NCBI GenBank assembly: GCA_017520105.1 | Contig: JAFWRL010000043.1 | Coordinates: 1-13,036 of the forward strand | DNA from: Fibrobacter sp. | GTDB lineage: Bacteria; Fibrobacterota; Fibrobacteria; Fibrobacterales; Fibrobacteraceae | Length of the DNA stretch: 13,036 nt | Direction of reading: 5' to 3' | Shown here: positions 7,206 to 13,036 of the stretch, in pieces | Layout: each line of letters begins with the position of its first letter | Numbering within the stretch: the stretch's first letter is position 1 | Program-made: the position numbers and the translations under genes | The notes under the pieces: model-generated | What the model was told of the DNA's origin: nothing | What the model saw: only the letters and a program-made list of their open reading frames with translations | Databases searched by the model: none

Positions 7206-10200
7206 TTACTTTCTCTGCGTTCTACGGTAACCGCGTCTAATCGTTTCCGTCGTACGCTGGAACGGCATCGTCATCGTCGTCGGGGCATTACCGTTACTCA
7301 TGTAGCAGTATTCATACGCTTCCTTCACGACCGTCATCTGATACACATACGGCCCCGTCGCAAGCAAGCGTCCCTTATCCGTTACCGGATACATCTTGAT
7401 TGTTGCAAGCATAGCGCCAGTCGTTCCATACATCGGCAAACTTTCACCAGTGCTACTCTGGCAAGAGACAGAAGATGCAGCATTGCCCGCCGTACCAGCA
7501 CGCATACCAGCCAAAGCCTTGGTGAAATCATCACCCGTCACCTTCTTGCTGTACTCGTTCACATAATGGCCAAGATGGTCGAACACGCGAATCTTTACAT
7601 GGAACGGCTGCGTTGTCGGGAACGCCCATCTTGTGCAAGATTCATTGCTCGACTGGCTAGAAACGTTGGTAGATCCATCGCTATAGCATAGTGTCGAATT
7701 GGTTTCTTGAGCAGCACCATAAACAACGCCGTTCGAAACGACAGAAGCCCCATGACCGCCGGACGCCATATTCTGTTCAGCGTTATCCGTAGCCCACTTT
7801 ATCGGGTCGGTGCCACTTACAGCAGGAATCGGAGTCAACACGAGGTCAGCCGTCATGTCCGGCGGGAGCGTTCCGCTACCGGCCATGTCAGTCAACTTTT
7901 TGGATTCTTCCGTAAAGTCAGGACGGTCAATAGCCGCATCATCAGGAATAACCTTCACGACAGCAACAGCAGTATAAGAAATCTTACCCCACTTTTCCTT
8001 TTCGTCAAAGCCTTCCACACGCTTGCCCGTAGAAGACGCGACATGGAAATTGACCAATGTTGACCAGGCCATCATCTGGTTCCAGACATAATCGGGGTAG
8101 TTTCCTTCGTTACCGCCGTCCTGCAAAGGCTGGCTCCACGGCACGTTAAAGGCAACGCGGTCACCACCCAAAAGTCCACCATCGATAACATTGCCGGCAC
8201 CATCCTTCACGACACCTTCAAACTGATACATCTGTCCCAAGGCGCCCTTGTCGATAGGCCCTGTCATCGAAGTCACATAATATCCATAAACCATAGTGAC
8301 AAGGGAATCGCGACCATCCGGAGTCTTCACAGGCACATCGCGCTGCACAAGAATCGACGGGACGTTCGGATTGTTGATAGCAGCAAGGCTGGAATCCGCC
8401 AGCGGGACCGTCAAGTACATGCTGTTATGAGCGACACCATCACCATCAACCTTCACCACGACATCGTTCACCTGTGGCTGACCATAGCGAGACGGAGCAA
8501 GTTCGGCAAGAGAGGTGCGGATGTAAATGTTGGAACCATCAGACTGGCGGTCCGCGTAGAAGAAGTGCAAATGATGCCAGGAGCCATCGGCCCAACCGGT
8601 ATTCGGGTCGTTGCCGTTGCAGTTGGAATAAAGCGAAAGCGGTTCGCCCGGATGGCAACCATGGTTGTTCTTGGCCAAAATTTCGACATCGACCTTACCC
8701 GGAGCAGCGTTATGCACACCGCCCAAATCCACGACAAGCACGCCATCCACGAAAATCCACATGTCATCGTCACCGGAGAATTCGAACACTTCATGTAGCG
8801 GAGTCTGGTTGGACTGCTTGTACTTGAAACTCGCATAACCCATCATCGTAAAGGCGTAGTTACGGAGATGCTTCATACCGATTGTCAAGTCATAATTCTT
8901 ACCATTGACCGAACCATTAGCCCTATGGGCTGCGCCATAGTTCGTAGCGGCAAGGAGAGCGGCACTATTGTTGGAACCACCGACATTGACCGCACGCGGG
9001 CCGCCATAAGAGAGCCAGTCATAGCAAAGGGAGTCCGTGCTCAACTTCTTGTAATCTGCCTGTGAAGCGGCCCACTTATAGTTATACGGCGGACAGAAAA
9101 TCGAGAGCGACTGTGGACCGAACTGTTTGCATTCCTTGTTGAAAGGTTCCTGCATTTGCGGATTACATGCGGCCTCGCCCATCCAGGCTCTTGAAACAGG
9201 GTCGATGGAATCCAGCGGAGAATAACCACCGTTATTGAAGTTGTGGTCATAAACGTAGTATTTCGAGCCGGCACCATCAGGCGGAATATCCATCGTCGTA
9301 TTGATGCGCAAATTTACACCCGGAACATCGTTGAACCACTCTTCAAAATGCGTATTGTCGCACAAGTTCATGGGAGCGCCATTAGCATCCAATTGCCTAT
9401 TGATGACGGCCTTATACATGTCAATCTTGCCTTCAACTGGAGCCGGGAACAAGAGGTACGGCTGGACCATGCCCGGCGTATAGAAGACCGGGTTTACCCA
9501 AAGCATCTTGCCGCCCCTGCATTTGAAGCCCTTAACTTCATCGGAAGCGTTGGCGTAACCGCGCTGGGTAATGCCAGCTTCCGTAGATTGTTCGCATTCG
9601 CCATACATCAAGACGCCGGCATCTTTTTGGCCGTCGTTGGCATAATAAACCCTAGTATATTCATCGACCAAGTCAGGATAATCACTCACCAACTTGTTGA
9701 TTTTCTGGGCATCACCCATGTTATAAAGATTCTGCAAATTGCCGCTATTCCACATGGTCGCATTGGCGGCCTCGTATTGCGCAGCATAAGCCGATGTCGT
9801 CTGCAAATAAACCGGCAAATAGGGGTTCGGATACATCGGGTAGCCGTCCTTACCGATAGGAACACCCGAACCCATTCGCGGAGCACCCAGCACAGTAGAT
9901 AAATAGTCAGGAATACCCCTAGCCTTGTTCACAAAATCAGAAGCACGGTTACCGCAGGAACTATGCACAAAATTACCCAAAGACGGGTTTTCCAAGCTAT
10001 ACCAAATGTCATCGTAGCCAAAGTTCTTCGATCCAAGCCCATTGGCAGGAGAAGCAGGATTCGCCGGGAAGATATAGTTATAAATGGCATCCTTATATAC
10101 CACCGCTTCTTCGGAAAAGTTCTCGAAATCCGAATGATTCGGCTGAAAGTCTCGTATAATAATATCAAGTGTACGGACATCCTTGTTTTGAGCCTGAGCC

Positions 10201-10253
10201 AAAGTAGCGCTACCCGCCATCAAGCCCAACAGGACCCACTTATTCATTTTCAT
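7206..10253 (-). CDS. Fibro-slime domain exported protein, probable surface adhesin
   Basis: The 1015-residue product begins with a signal peptide (MKMNKWVLLGLMAGSATLAQAQ, cut near AQA). The first motif, VRTLDIIIRDFQPNHSDFENF (about 26-46), and SGDDDMWIFVDGVLVVDLGGVH (about 493-514), followed by WHHLHFFYADR and SNIYIRTSL (about 559-582), are the signatures of the fibro-slime domain, a PA14-like beta domain. Fibro-slime proteins of F. succinogenes were reported among cellulose-binding outer-surface proteins, so fibre adhesion is the likely role. From about 884 on, the FHVKIRVFDHLGHYV and GRLLATGPYVYQM motifs resemble a FlgD-type Ig-like fold, and the protein ends in a very basic tail (IRRGYRRTQRK). 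I infer that this end is a surface-anchoring or secretion signal. The frame is open to 10295, but the ATG at 10253 is preferred because it starts the signal peptide and follows a Shine-Dalgarno (AGGTGGAG). It appears to be monocistronic. Confidence 0.92.
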   Translation of the reverse strand: MKMNKWVLLGLMAGSATLAQAQNKDVRTLDIIIRDFQPNHSDFENFSEEAVVYKDAIYNYIFPANPASPANGLGSKNFGYDDIWYSLENPSLGNFVHSSCGNRASDFVNKARGIPDYLSTVLGAPRMGSGVPIGKDGYPMYPNPYLPVYLQTTSAYAAQYEAANATMWNSGNLQNLYNMGDAQKINKLVSDYPDLVDEYTRVYYANDGQKDAGVLMYGECEQSTEAGITQRGYANASDEVKGFKCRGGKMLWVNPVFYTPGMVQPYLLFPAPVEGKIDMYKAVINRQLDANGAPMNLCDNTHFEEWFNDVPGVNLRINTTMDIPPDGAGSKYYVYDHNFNNGGYSPLDSIDPVSRAWMGEAACNPQMQEPFNKECKQFGPQSLSIFCPPYNYKWAASQADYKKLSTDSLCYDWLSYGGPRAVNVGGSNNSAALLAATNYGAAHRANGSVNGKNYDLTIGMKHLRNYAFTMMGYASFKYKQSNQTPLHEVFEFSGDDDMWIFVDGVLVVDLGGVHNAAPGKVDVEILAKNNHGCHPGEPLSLYSNCNGNDPNTGWADGSWHHLHFFYADRQSDGSNIYIRTSLAELAPSRYGQPQVNDVVVKVDGDGVAHNSMYLTVPLADSSLAAINNPNVPSILVQRDVPVKTPDGRDSLVTMVYGYYVTSMTGPIDKGALGQMYQFEGVVKDGAGNVIDGGLLGGDRVAFNVPWSQPLQDGGNEGNYPDYVWNQMMAWSTLVNFHVASSTGKRVEGFDEKEKWGKISYTAVAVVKVIPDDAAIDRPDFTEESKKLTDMAGSGTLPPDMTADLVLTPIPAVSGTDPIKWATDNAEQNMASGGHGASVVSNGVVYGAAQETNSTLCYSDGSTNVSSQSSNESCTRWAFPTTQPFHVKIRVFDHLGHYVNEYSKKVTGDDFTKALAGMRAGTAGNAASSVSCQSSTGESLPMYGTTGAMLATIKMYPVTDKGRLLATGPYVYQMTVVKEAYEYCYMSNGNAPTTMTMPFQRTTETIRRGYRRTQRK

Positions 10254-10455
10254 ATATTCCAATCTCCACCTAAAAATAGGTAACAACAATTCCACCTAAA
10301 TATAAACCAATTAGTTTCAAATAGTGTCTTTTAGTATTGCAAAATATATGTAAAAACAGTTTTTTTTGAGAAATCCGCTAATTTTGCCCCTCTTTTATCC
10401 ATAATCTATCTGTGATTCTAATCATTTCCCAGCGGAATTTCTATTTTTTTCGCCC
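10254..10455. promoter_or_regulatory. A/T-rich divergent promoter region with a duplicated SD-like motif
   Basis: This 202-base gap separates two divergent genes and is strongly A/T-rich with T-runs, so promoters for both must lie here or close by, although no -35/-10 pair convinced me. On the minus strand TTTAGGTGGA occurs twice (10274-10265 and 10300-10291), 26 bases apart. The copy near the gene is the Shine-Dalgarno of the fibro-slime gene. A small hairpin, ACCTA (10268-10272)/TAGGT (10277-10281), overlaps this ribosome site. On the plus strand no ribosome site precedes the ATG at 10456; it is preceded by a T-run and CGCCC. Confidence 0.5.
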
Positions 10456-11070
10456 ATGAATTGGTCCATTGTTTTTTTTGCAGCCATGATGTTATTGCTC
10501 TTGCGCATTTTGCGCCTGAGAATCCGCGCCAACACCACCCGTTCGGAATCGTTCAAGCGCCTACCACCCAAAGACCAGCTGGCTGTACTTAAGGAATGCC
10601 TGCTGAACAGCCCTTCCGAGGGAAATTTACGGAATTTGGCTGATTTTGCCGAACGCAATTCGATAAAAATCGACCCGGAAAGCTACCGTCCATTCCTAAA
10701 AACGCAAATGGAATTGCATAAGCACAAAGACGCCATCGCCGAAGACAACGAACTTTACACCGCCGAAGCGGACTGGATAGACAAGATTCTGCCCCTCGAA
10801 TTTGCTGAAGCCGATGAATTTAAACGCGAAAACGAAATCCAGAAGTATGTCGAGCGTTCGCTGGAAGGGATTGCCCGCCTATATTCCGACGAAGCCATTT
10901 TAGAGGCGCTCGAAAAGCTCGCTCCCGACTACCCACACGCAAGCGAACTCGCCGAAAGCTACAAGCAGCTCATGCAAACCCGCGACGAGAGCGCAGCCGA
11001 TGACAAATCCCTCGAGAAGCTCCGCAAGCAAAAGGAAGCCTGGGAAAACGATTTGTTGAACGTGAAGTAG
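10456..11070 (+). CDS. Membrane-anchored helical protein of unknown function
   Basis: I do not recognise this 204-residue protein. One hydrophobic helix (about residues 4-18, IVFFAAMMLLLL) is followed directly by an Arg-rich stretch (RILRLRIRANTTR), which by the positive-inside rule puts the long remainder in the cytoplasm. The remainder is charged and mainly helical, rich in Glu, Lys, Ala and Leu. A segment about 145-180 (EAILEALEKLAPDYPHASELAESYKQL) looks like a TPR-like or helical-repeat hairpin, and a Lys/Glu-rich C-terminus (182-204) could be a coiled coil. The ATG has no visible ribosome site. It is divergent from the fibro-slime gene and stands alone, so context gives little help. That it is a real gene is supported by codon use like its neighbours and the clean membrane-anchor pattern. 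Confidence 0.75.
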   Translation: MNWSIVFFAAMMLLLLRILRLRIRANTTRSESFKRLPPKDQLAVLKECLLNSPSEGNLRNLADFAERNSIKIDPESYRPFLKTQMELHKHKDAIAEDNELYTAEADWIDKILPLEFAEADEFKRENEIQKYVERSLEGIARLYSDEAILEALEKLAPDYPHASELAESYKQLMQTRDESAADDKSLEKLRKQKEAWENDLLNVK

Positions 11071-11088
11071 TTGACCGCTGCAGGGCCA

Positions 11089-11131
11089 GTTGTTTACATA
11101 GAACAACCGATGCCGGCACTGAGGCCGGCAT
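11089..11131. repeat. Two adjacent hairpins after the membrane-anchored protein gene
   Basis: GTTGTT (11089-11094) pairs with AACAAC (11102-11107) around seven bases. Three bases on, ATGCCGGC (11110-11117) pairs perfectly with GCCGGCAT (11124-11131) around ACTGAG. The second resembles the dispersed GC-rich hairpins ending in ATGAC seen between genes in many genomes. Neither is followed by a T-run, so intrinsic termination is unlikely, although the stems could stabilise the 3' end of the upstream transcript. Confidence 0.6.
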
Positions 11132-11178
11132 GACAGCATCACGTTGTCCCCCCGCACAGAGCCCTTTTCATTGTCACC

Positions 11179-11233
11179 CGGATTTATTCTCTTTGACCAC
11201 TTAGCACTTTAGTGCTTATGTGGTCATGATCCG
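11179..11233. repeat. Long nested hairpin in an intergenic gap
   Basis: TGACCAC (11194-11200) pairs with GTGGTCA (11220-11226), and inside it AGCAC (11203-11207) pairs with GTGCT (11212-11216) around TTTA. An outer CGGAT (11179-11183)/ATCCG (11229-11233) pair could extend the structure. It has no T-run on either side. It lies between the end of an unknown plus-strand gene and the end of the convergent Cys-rich gene. It might be a bidirectional RNA-processing or termination structure, or part of a dispersed repeat. Confidence 0.6.
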
Positions 11234-11268
11234 CGTATGGGGACGGGGTCACCTTACGCAAAAACCAA

Positions 11269-11616
11269 TTACTTCTCTAAAAAATCCAGCGCTTCGCCGG
11301 CGAGTTCCACGCAGCGGTTGCACGGGATAACCTTGTTCGGGCGGATTTCCTGACATTTGGTGCAGCCCTGCGCCCCGCGCTTAAAGAATTCCTCGATTGA
11401 TTCAGCATGGTCCGGCTGCATCATCTTAGCAGCATAGAGCGCCCCGCACAAACCGTCCGGAGCCTTGCCACCACCAAAAGTACGGAACATTTCGGCCGCC
11501 TTCACCGCCTCTTCCTCGGACTTGCCCGTCGTACGAGCATAGCCGTAAGCCACAGACATCGCACAGTTGCCGCGCTTATCCGCATGGAACTTCTTTGAAA
11601 TTTCAGCAATCGACAT
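11269..11616 (-). CDS. C_GCAxxG_C_C-family Cys-rich putative redox protein
   Basis: The family is a small Cys-rich group thought to be redox-active and perhaps metal- or cluster-binding; its reaction is not established. The 115-residue product shows the family layout: RGNCAMSV (C18), then FGGGKAPDGLCGALYAAK (C57), GCTKCQE (C85, C88) and PCNRCVELA (C99, C102). The family's GCAxxG is here CGALYA. There is no signal peptide or membrane segment, so it should be cytosolic. The frame is open to an ATG at 11640, but the ATG at 11616 is preferred because AGGTGG lies five bases upstream and homologs start near the SIAEISKKFHADKRGNCA segment. It is divergent from a small acidic ORF and convergent with the 204-residue membrane protein gene. 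Confidence 0.82.
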   Translation of the reverse strand: MSIAEISKKFHADKRGNCAMSVAYGYARTTGKSEEEAVKAAEMFRTFGGGKAPDGLCGALYAAKMMQPDHAESIEEFFKRGAQGCTKCQEIRPNKVIPCNRCVELAGEALDFLEK

Positions 11617-11663
11617 AAAAACCACCTTTCCCACTGTCATACCTGACCTGATCGGGCATCTCC

Positions 11664-11713
11664 TTTTTATACAGTCATGCCGACCAAGTCAGCATCGCCA
11701 TCTTGTATAAAAA
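11664..11713. promoter_or_regulatory. Symmetrical inverted repeat carrying back-to-back TATAAA-like boxes
   Basis: TTTTTATACA (11664-11673) and TGTATAAAAA (11704-11713) form a perfect 10-bp inverted repeat with a 30-base centre. Each arm reads TGTATAAA outward: the left arm toward the Cys-rich gene, the right arm toward the 52-residue ORF. They could be the -10 boxes of two divergent promoters, or two half-sites for one regulator. On the right the box ends about 17 bases before the ATG at 11728, giving at most a very short leader. Confidence 0.4.
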
Positions 11714-11727
11714 TATATATTCTTACC

Positions 11728-11886
11728 ATGCCTAACGAAAACACCGACATAAAGAACCTCGACTTAGACGCCCTCATCGGCAACATGAGTTCCATCAACA
11801 GCGAAGACTACTGGTTCACCAAAGTCTCTAACATCGAGGAACACGACGAAACCGCCGAACCCAAGCAAGACGAACAAGGCAAATAA
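11728..11886 (+). CDS. Small acidic protein of unknown function (52 residues)
   Basis: I do not recognise this product. The frame is open to 11677, but the ATG at 11728 is preferred because it follows the TGTATAAAAATATATAT promoter-like stretch, which would lie inside the gene if the upstream start were used. The 52 residues (beginning MPNENTDIKNLDLDALIGNM) are acidic, with no Cys, signal peptide or membrane segment. The only aromatic patch is SEDYWFTKVSNI (about 25-36), and the tail is Glu/Asp/Lys/Gln-rich. No ribosome site precedes the ATG. It is divergent from the Cys-rich gene and convergent with the FISUMP gene, with a hairpin covering its stop codon. Gene status is moderate: small, but the composition is protein-like and it sits neatly between signals. 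Confidence 0.5.
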   Translation: MPNENTDIKNLDLDALIGNMSSINSEDYWFTKVSNIEEHDETAEPKQDEQGK

Positions 11887-11905
11887 GCATAGCTTATGGT
11901 TTGCC
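11878..11905. terminator. Hairpin between convergent genes
   Basis: GGCAAA (11878-11883) pairs with TTTGCC (11900-11905), and TAAGC (11884-11888) with GCTTA (11892-11896) around ATA, leaving a TGG bulge. The stem contains the stop codon of the small ORF and lies nine bases from the stop of the convergent FISUMP gene. It has no T-run on either strand, so if it stops transcription it does so weakly or with Rho. Confidence 0.45.
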
Positions 11906-11914
11906 AGGGAATTG

Positions 11915-12622
11915 CTAGTCTTTAATGCAACGAACAGACTTCAAGACGCTCTTGTCGTCGTTATACAGGAACACACCGTCGTAGTCGTAGAACAACTTCA
12001 TGTAGTACGCTTCATCGTCACTGTACTCTGTAGAACTCCAGAAGAACGCAAAGAAGCCCTCGTTGAAGCTCTTGTAAACAGCAGGCAACGCAGAAAACGA
12101 GTATTCACCAGTACCGTTGTCGCCATTACGCCATCCGCTTGTTGACTTGAGTTTTATTCCCGCTGTAGATTCGCCTCCGACAGCGGCGAACAACGTCTCA
12201 TACTCAGCCTTTGTCGGCAAGTGCCATCCGCTAGGGCAAGCCGCTGTTGCAGCATCCCACGTGTAAAGACGACCGAATTTGTTGCAGTTAGACACTTTAT
12301 CCCTGAAGCAACTGCTGTTCGCTGTTTTGTAGTTCAGGTTTTTAGCCATCCACGTTTGGGAACCGATGGTGACTGTTTTGTAGGACTGACCATCGCGAGA
12401 GTCCTTTATAGAGCCTTTAGTCACCGTTGACGGGTCAACGGTAATTTGAGCAACACTAGAAGATCTAGGTTTGACAGAGGATGGTTGAGATGCAACAGTT
12501 TCGTTCGGCGAGCGAGAGTTAGACTTTACACGGGAAGAGGATTTATCATTCGATGATCCGTCACCGCAGGCGATAAGAAAACATGCCGCACATAAAAATG
12601 CACAAAAAGAAAATCTATTCAT
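11915..12622 (-). CDS. FISUMP-domain surface lipoprotein
   Basis: FISUMP (Fib_succ_major) domains are a family expanded in Fibrobacter and some Bacteroidetes; their biochemical role is unknown. The 235-residue product has a lipoprotein signal peptide with lipobox LIAC (lipidated C19). A Ser/Lys/Arg-rich linker (about 20-65) follows, then the domain from about 68 to the end: IKDSRDGQSYKTVTIGSQTW, WMAKNLNYKT, FGRLYTWDAA, CPSGWHLPTKAEYETL, GWRNGDNGTGEYSFSALPA, FWSSTEY and the final SVRCIKD. C105 and C113 sit in the usual paired positions of the family. The start ATG at 12622 is chosen over the open frame to 12646 because it begins the lipoprotein signal (MNRFSF). No ribosome site is seen. The start lies 26 bases after the second pgk terminator. 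Confidence 0.92.
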   Translation of the reverse strand: MNRFSFCAFLCAACFLIACGDGSSNDKSSSRVKSNSRSPNETVASQPSSVKPRSSSVAQITVDPSTVTKGSIKDSRDGQSYKTVTIGSQTWMAKNLNYKTANSSCFRDKVSNCNKFGRLYTWDAATAACPSGWHLPTKAEYETLFAAVGGESTAGIKLKSTSGWRNGDNGTGEYSFSALPAVYKSFNEGFFAFFWSSTEYSDDEAYYMKLFYDYDGVFLYNDDKSVLKSVRCIKD

Positions 12623-12648
12623 ATTAAGAAATATAATAAACGACATGT

Positions 12649-12678
12649 AAAAAAAGACCCTGCAAAAAATGCAGAGCC
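12649..12678 (-). terminator. Second intrinsic terminator after pgk
   Basis: On the minus strand GGCTCTGCA (12678-12670) pairs with TGCAGGGTC (12664-12656), with two G-U pairs and a loop of five T, followed by seven T (12655-12649). It stands 30 bases past the first terminator and just 26 bases before the FISUMP start codon, so it could act as a leader attenuator for that gene or simply as a back-up stop for pgk. Confidence 0.8.
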
Positions 12679-12707
12679 TTTACAAACCCAGGAATTTGCA
12701 CAAGCGC

Positions 12708-12735
12708 AAAAAAAGAGCCCTCGCGATGAGGACTC
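12708..12735 (-). terminator. First intrinsic terminator after pgk
   Basis: On the minus strand GAGTCCTC (12735-12728) pairs with GAGGGCTC (12722-12715) around ATCGC, one G-U pair, then seven T (12714-12708). It begins 27 bases after the pgk stop codon. Confidence 0.9.
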
Positions 12736-12762
12736 CTATAAAATTCAAAATTTGTTTTTGAA

Positions 12763-13036
12763 TTACTTGTCAGTGAGCACTGCAACACCCGGAAGAACCT
12801 TGCCTTCGAGGAGTTCGAGGGAAGCGCCACCACCCGTAGAGGTGTGGGTCACCTTCTTGTCGGCGCCGTACTTCTTGGCAGCCGTAGCGGTATCGCCACC
12901 ACCGATAACGGTGATTGCGCCAGCAGCGGTAGCTTCGACGATTGCGTCGGCCATAGCCTTGGTAGCCTTTTCGAAGGCTTCAAATTCGAACACGCCTGCA
13001 GGGCCGTTCCAAACGATGGTCTTTGCAGACTTGATA
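12763..13036 (-). CDS. pgk: Phosphoglycerate kinase, C-terminal end (5'-partial)
   Basis: This enzyme transfers phosphate between 1,3-bisphosphoglycerate and ADP in glycolysis. Only the last 90 residues are inside the window; the frame runs off the right edge, so about 300 residues lie beyond it. The visible part is the nucleotide-binding lobe: [20 protein letters not shown], then [16 protein letters not shown] and the closing [19 protein letters not shown] before the end at LTDK. All are standard C-terminal PGK motifs, including the Glu of VFE that contacts the nucleotide. Two intrinsic terminators follow. No neighbouring glycolytic gene (such as gap or tpi) is visible on this side. Confidence 0.97.
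   Translation of the reverse strand, partial: IKSAKTIVWNGPAGVFEFEAFEKATKAMADAIVEATAAGAITVIGGGDTATAAKKYGADKKVTHTSTGGGASLELLEGKVLPGVAVLTDK

Noticed and set aside
9243..9902. Plus-strand open frame of 219 codons inside the fibro-slime gene.
   Set aside because: The minus strand carries an unmistakable signal peptide and fibro-slime motifs in one continuous frame; this is its shadow.
11617..11640. Upstream ATG at 11640 as start of the Cys-rich protein.
   Set aside because: The ATG at 11616 has a better ribosome site (AGGTGG) and matches the expected family start; the longer form is possible but less likely.

Overview
The window most likely comes from a Fibrobacter (rumen or gut Fibrobacterota, F. 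succinogenes-like). Two genes carry protein families that are hallmarks of that group: a fibro-slime domain protein (7206-10253, minus) and a FISUMP (Fibrobacter succinogenes major paralogous domain) lipoprotein (11915-12622, minus). No mobile element, CRISPR array, rRNA or tRNA was seen. Most of the window is ordinary chromosome with compact, short-overlap operons.

Left block, plus strand (1-3421). This is the conserved ribosomal operon segment rimM (5' end outside the window) - trmD - rplS. It is followed after only 29 bases by two adjacent, apparently paralogous genes that each begin with a cyclic-nucleotide-binding-like domain whose ligand pocket looks degenerate. A 123-base gap (3422-3544) holds a short imperfect palindrome.

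Middle block, plus strand (3545-7054). yajC, def, a SpoIID/LytB-type cell-wall protein and a radical-SAM tRNA methylthiotransferase of the archaeal/eukaryotic (CDKAL1-like) subtype are packed with gaps of 2 and 5 bases and one 4-base ATGA overlap. They probably form one transcript joining protein export, N-terminal protein processing, wall remodelling and tRNA modification.

Right block (7055-13036). A 1015-residue exported fibro-slime protein on the minus strand ends at a clear intrinsic terminator. Divergent from it is a 204-residue membrane-anchored protein of unknown function. Next come a hairpin-rich gap, a small Cys-rich C_GCAxxG_C_C-type redox protein (minus), a divergent 52-residue acidic ORF, the FISUMP lipoprotein (minus) and the C-terminal 90 residues of phosphoglycerate kinase (minus, running off the window). 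Two tandem intrinsic terminators follow pgk, and the second ends only 26 bases before the FISUMP start codon.

The most notable items are the tandem degenerate cNMP-domain paralogs, the fibro-slime adhesin with a FlgD-like C-terminal region and basic tail, the CDKAL1-like methylthiotransferase in a bacterium, the symmetrical 10-bp inverted repeat between the redox gene and the small ORF, and the pgk/FISUMP junction. I do not see strong evidence for a wholly new multi-gene system; the cNMP-domain pair is the best candidate.
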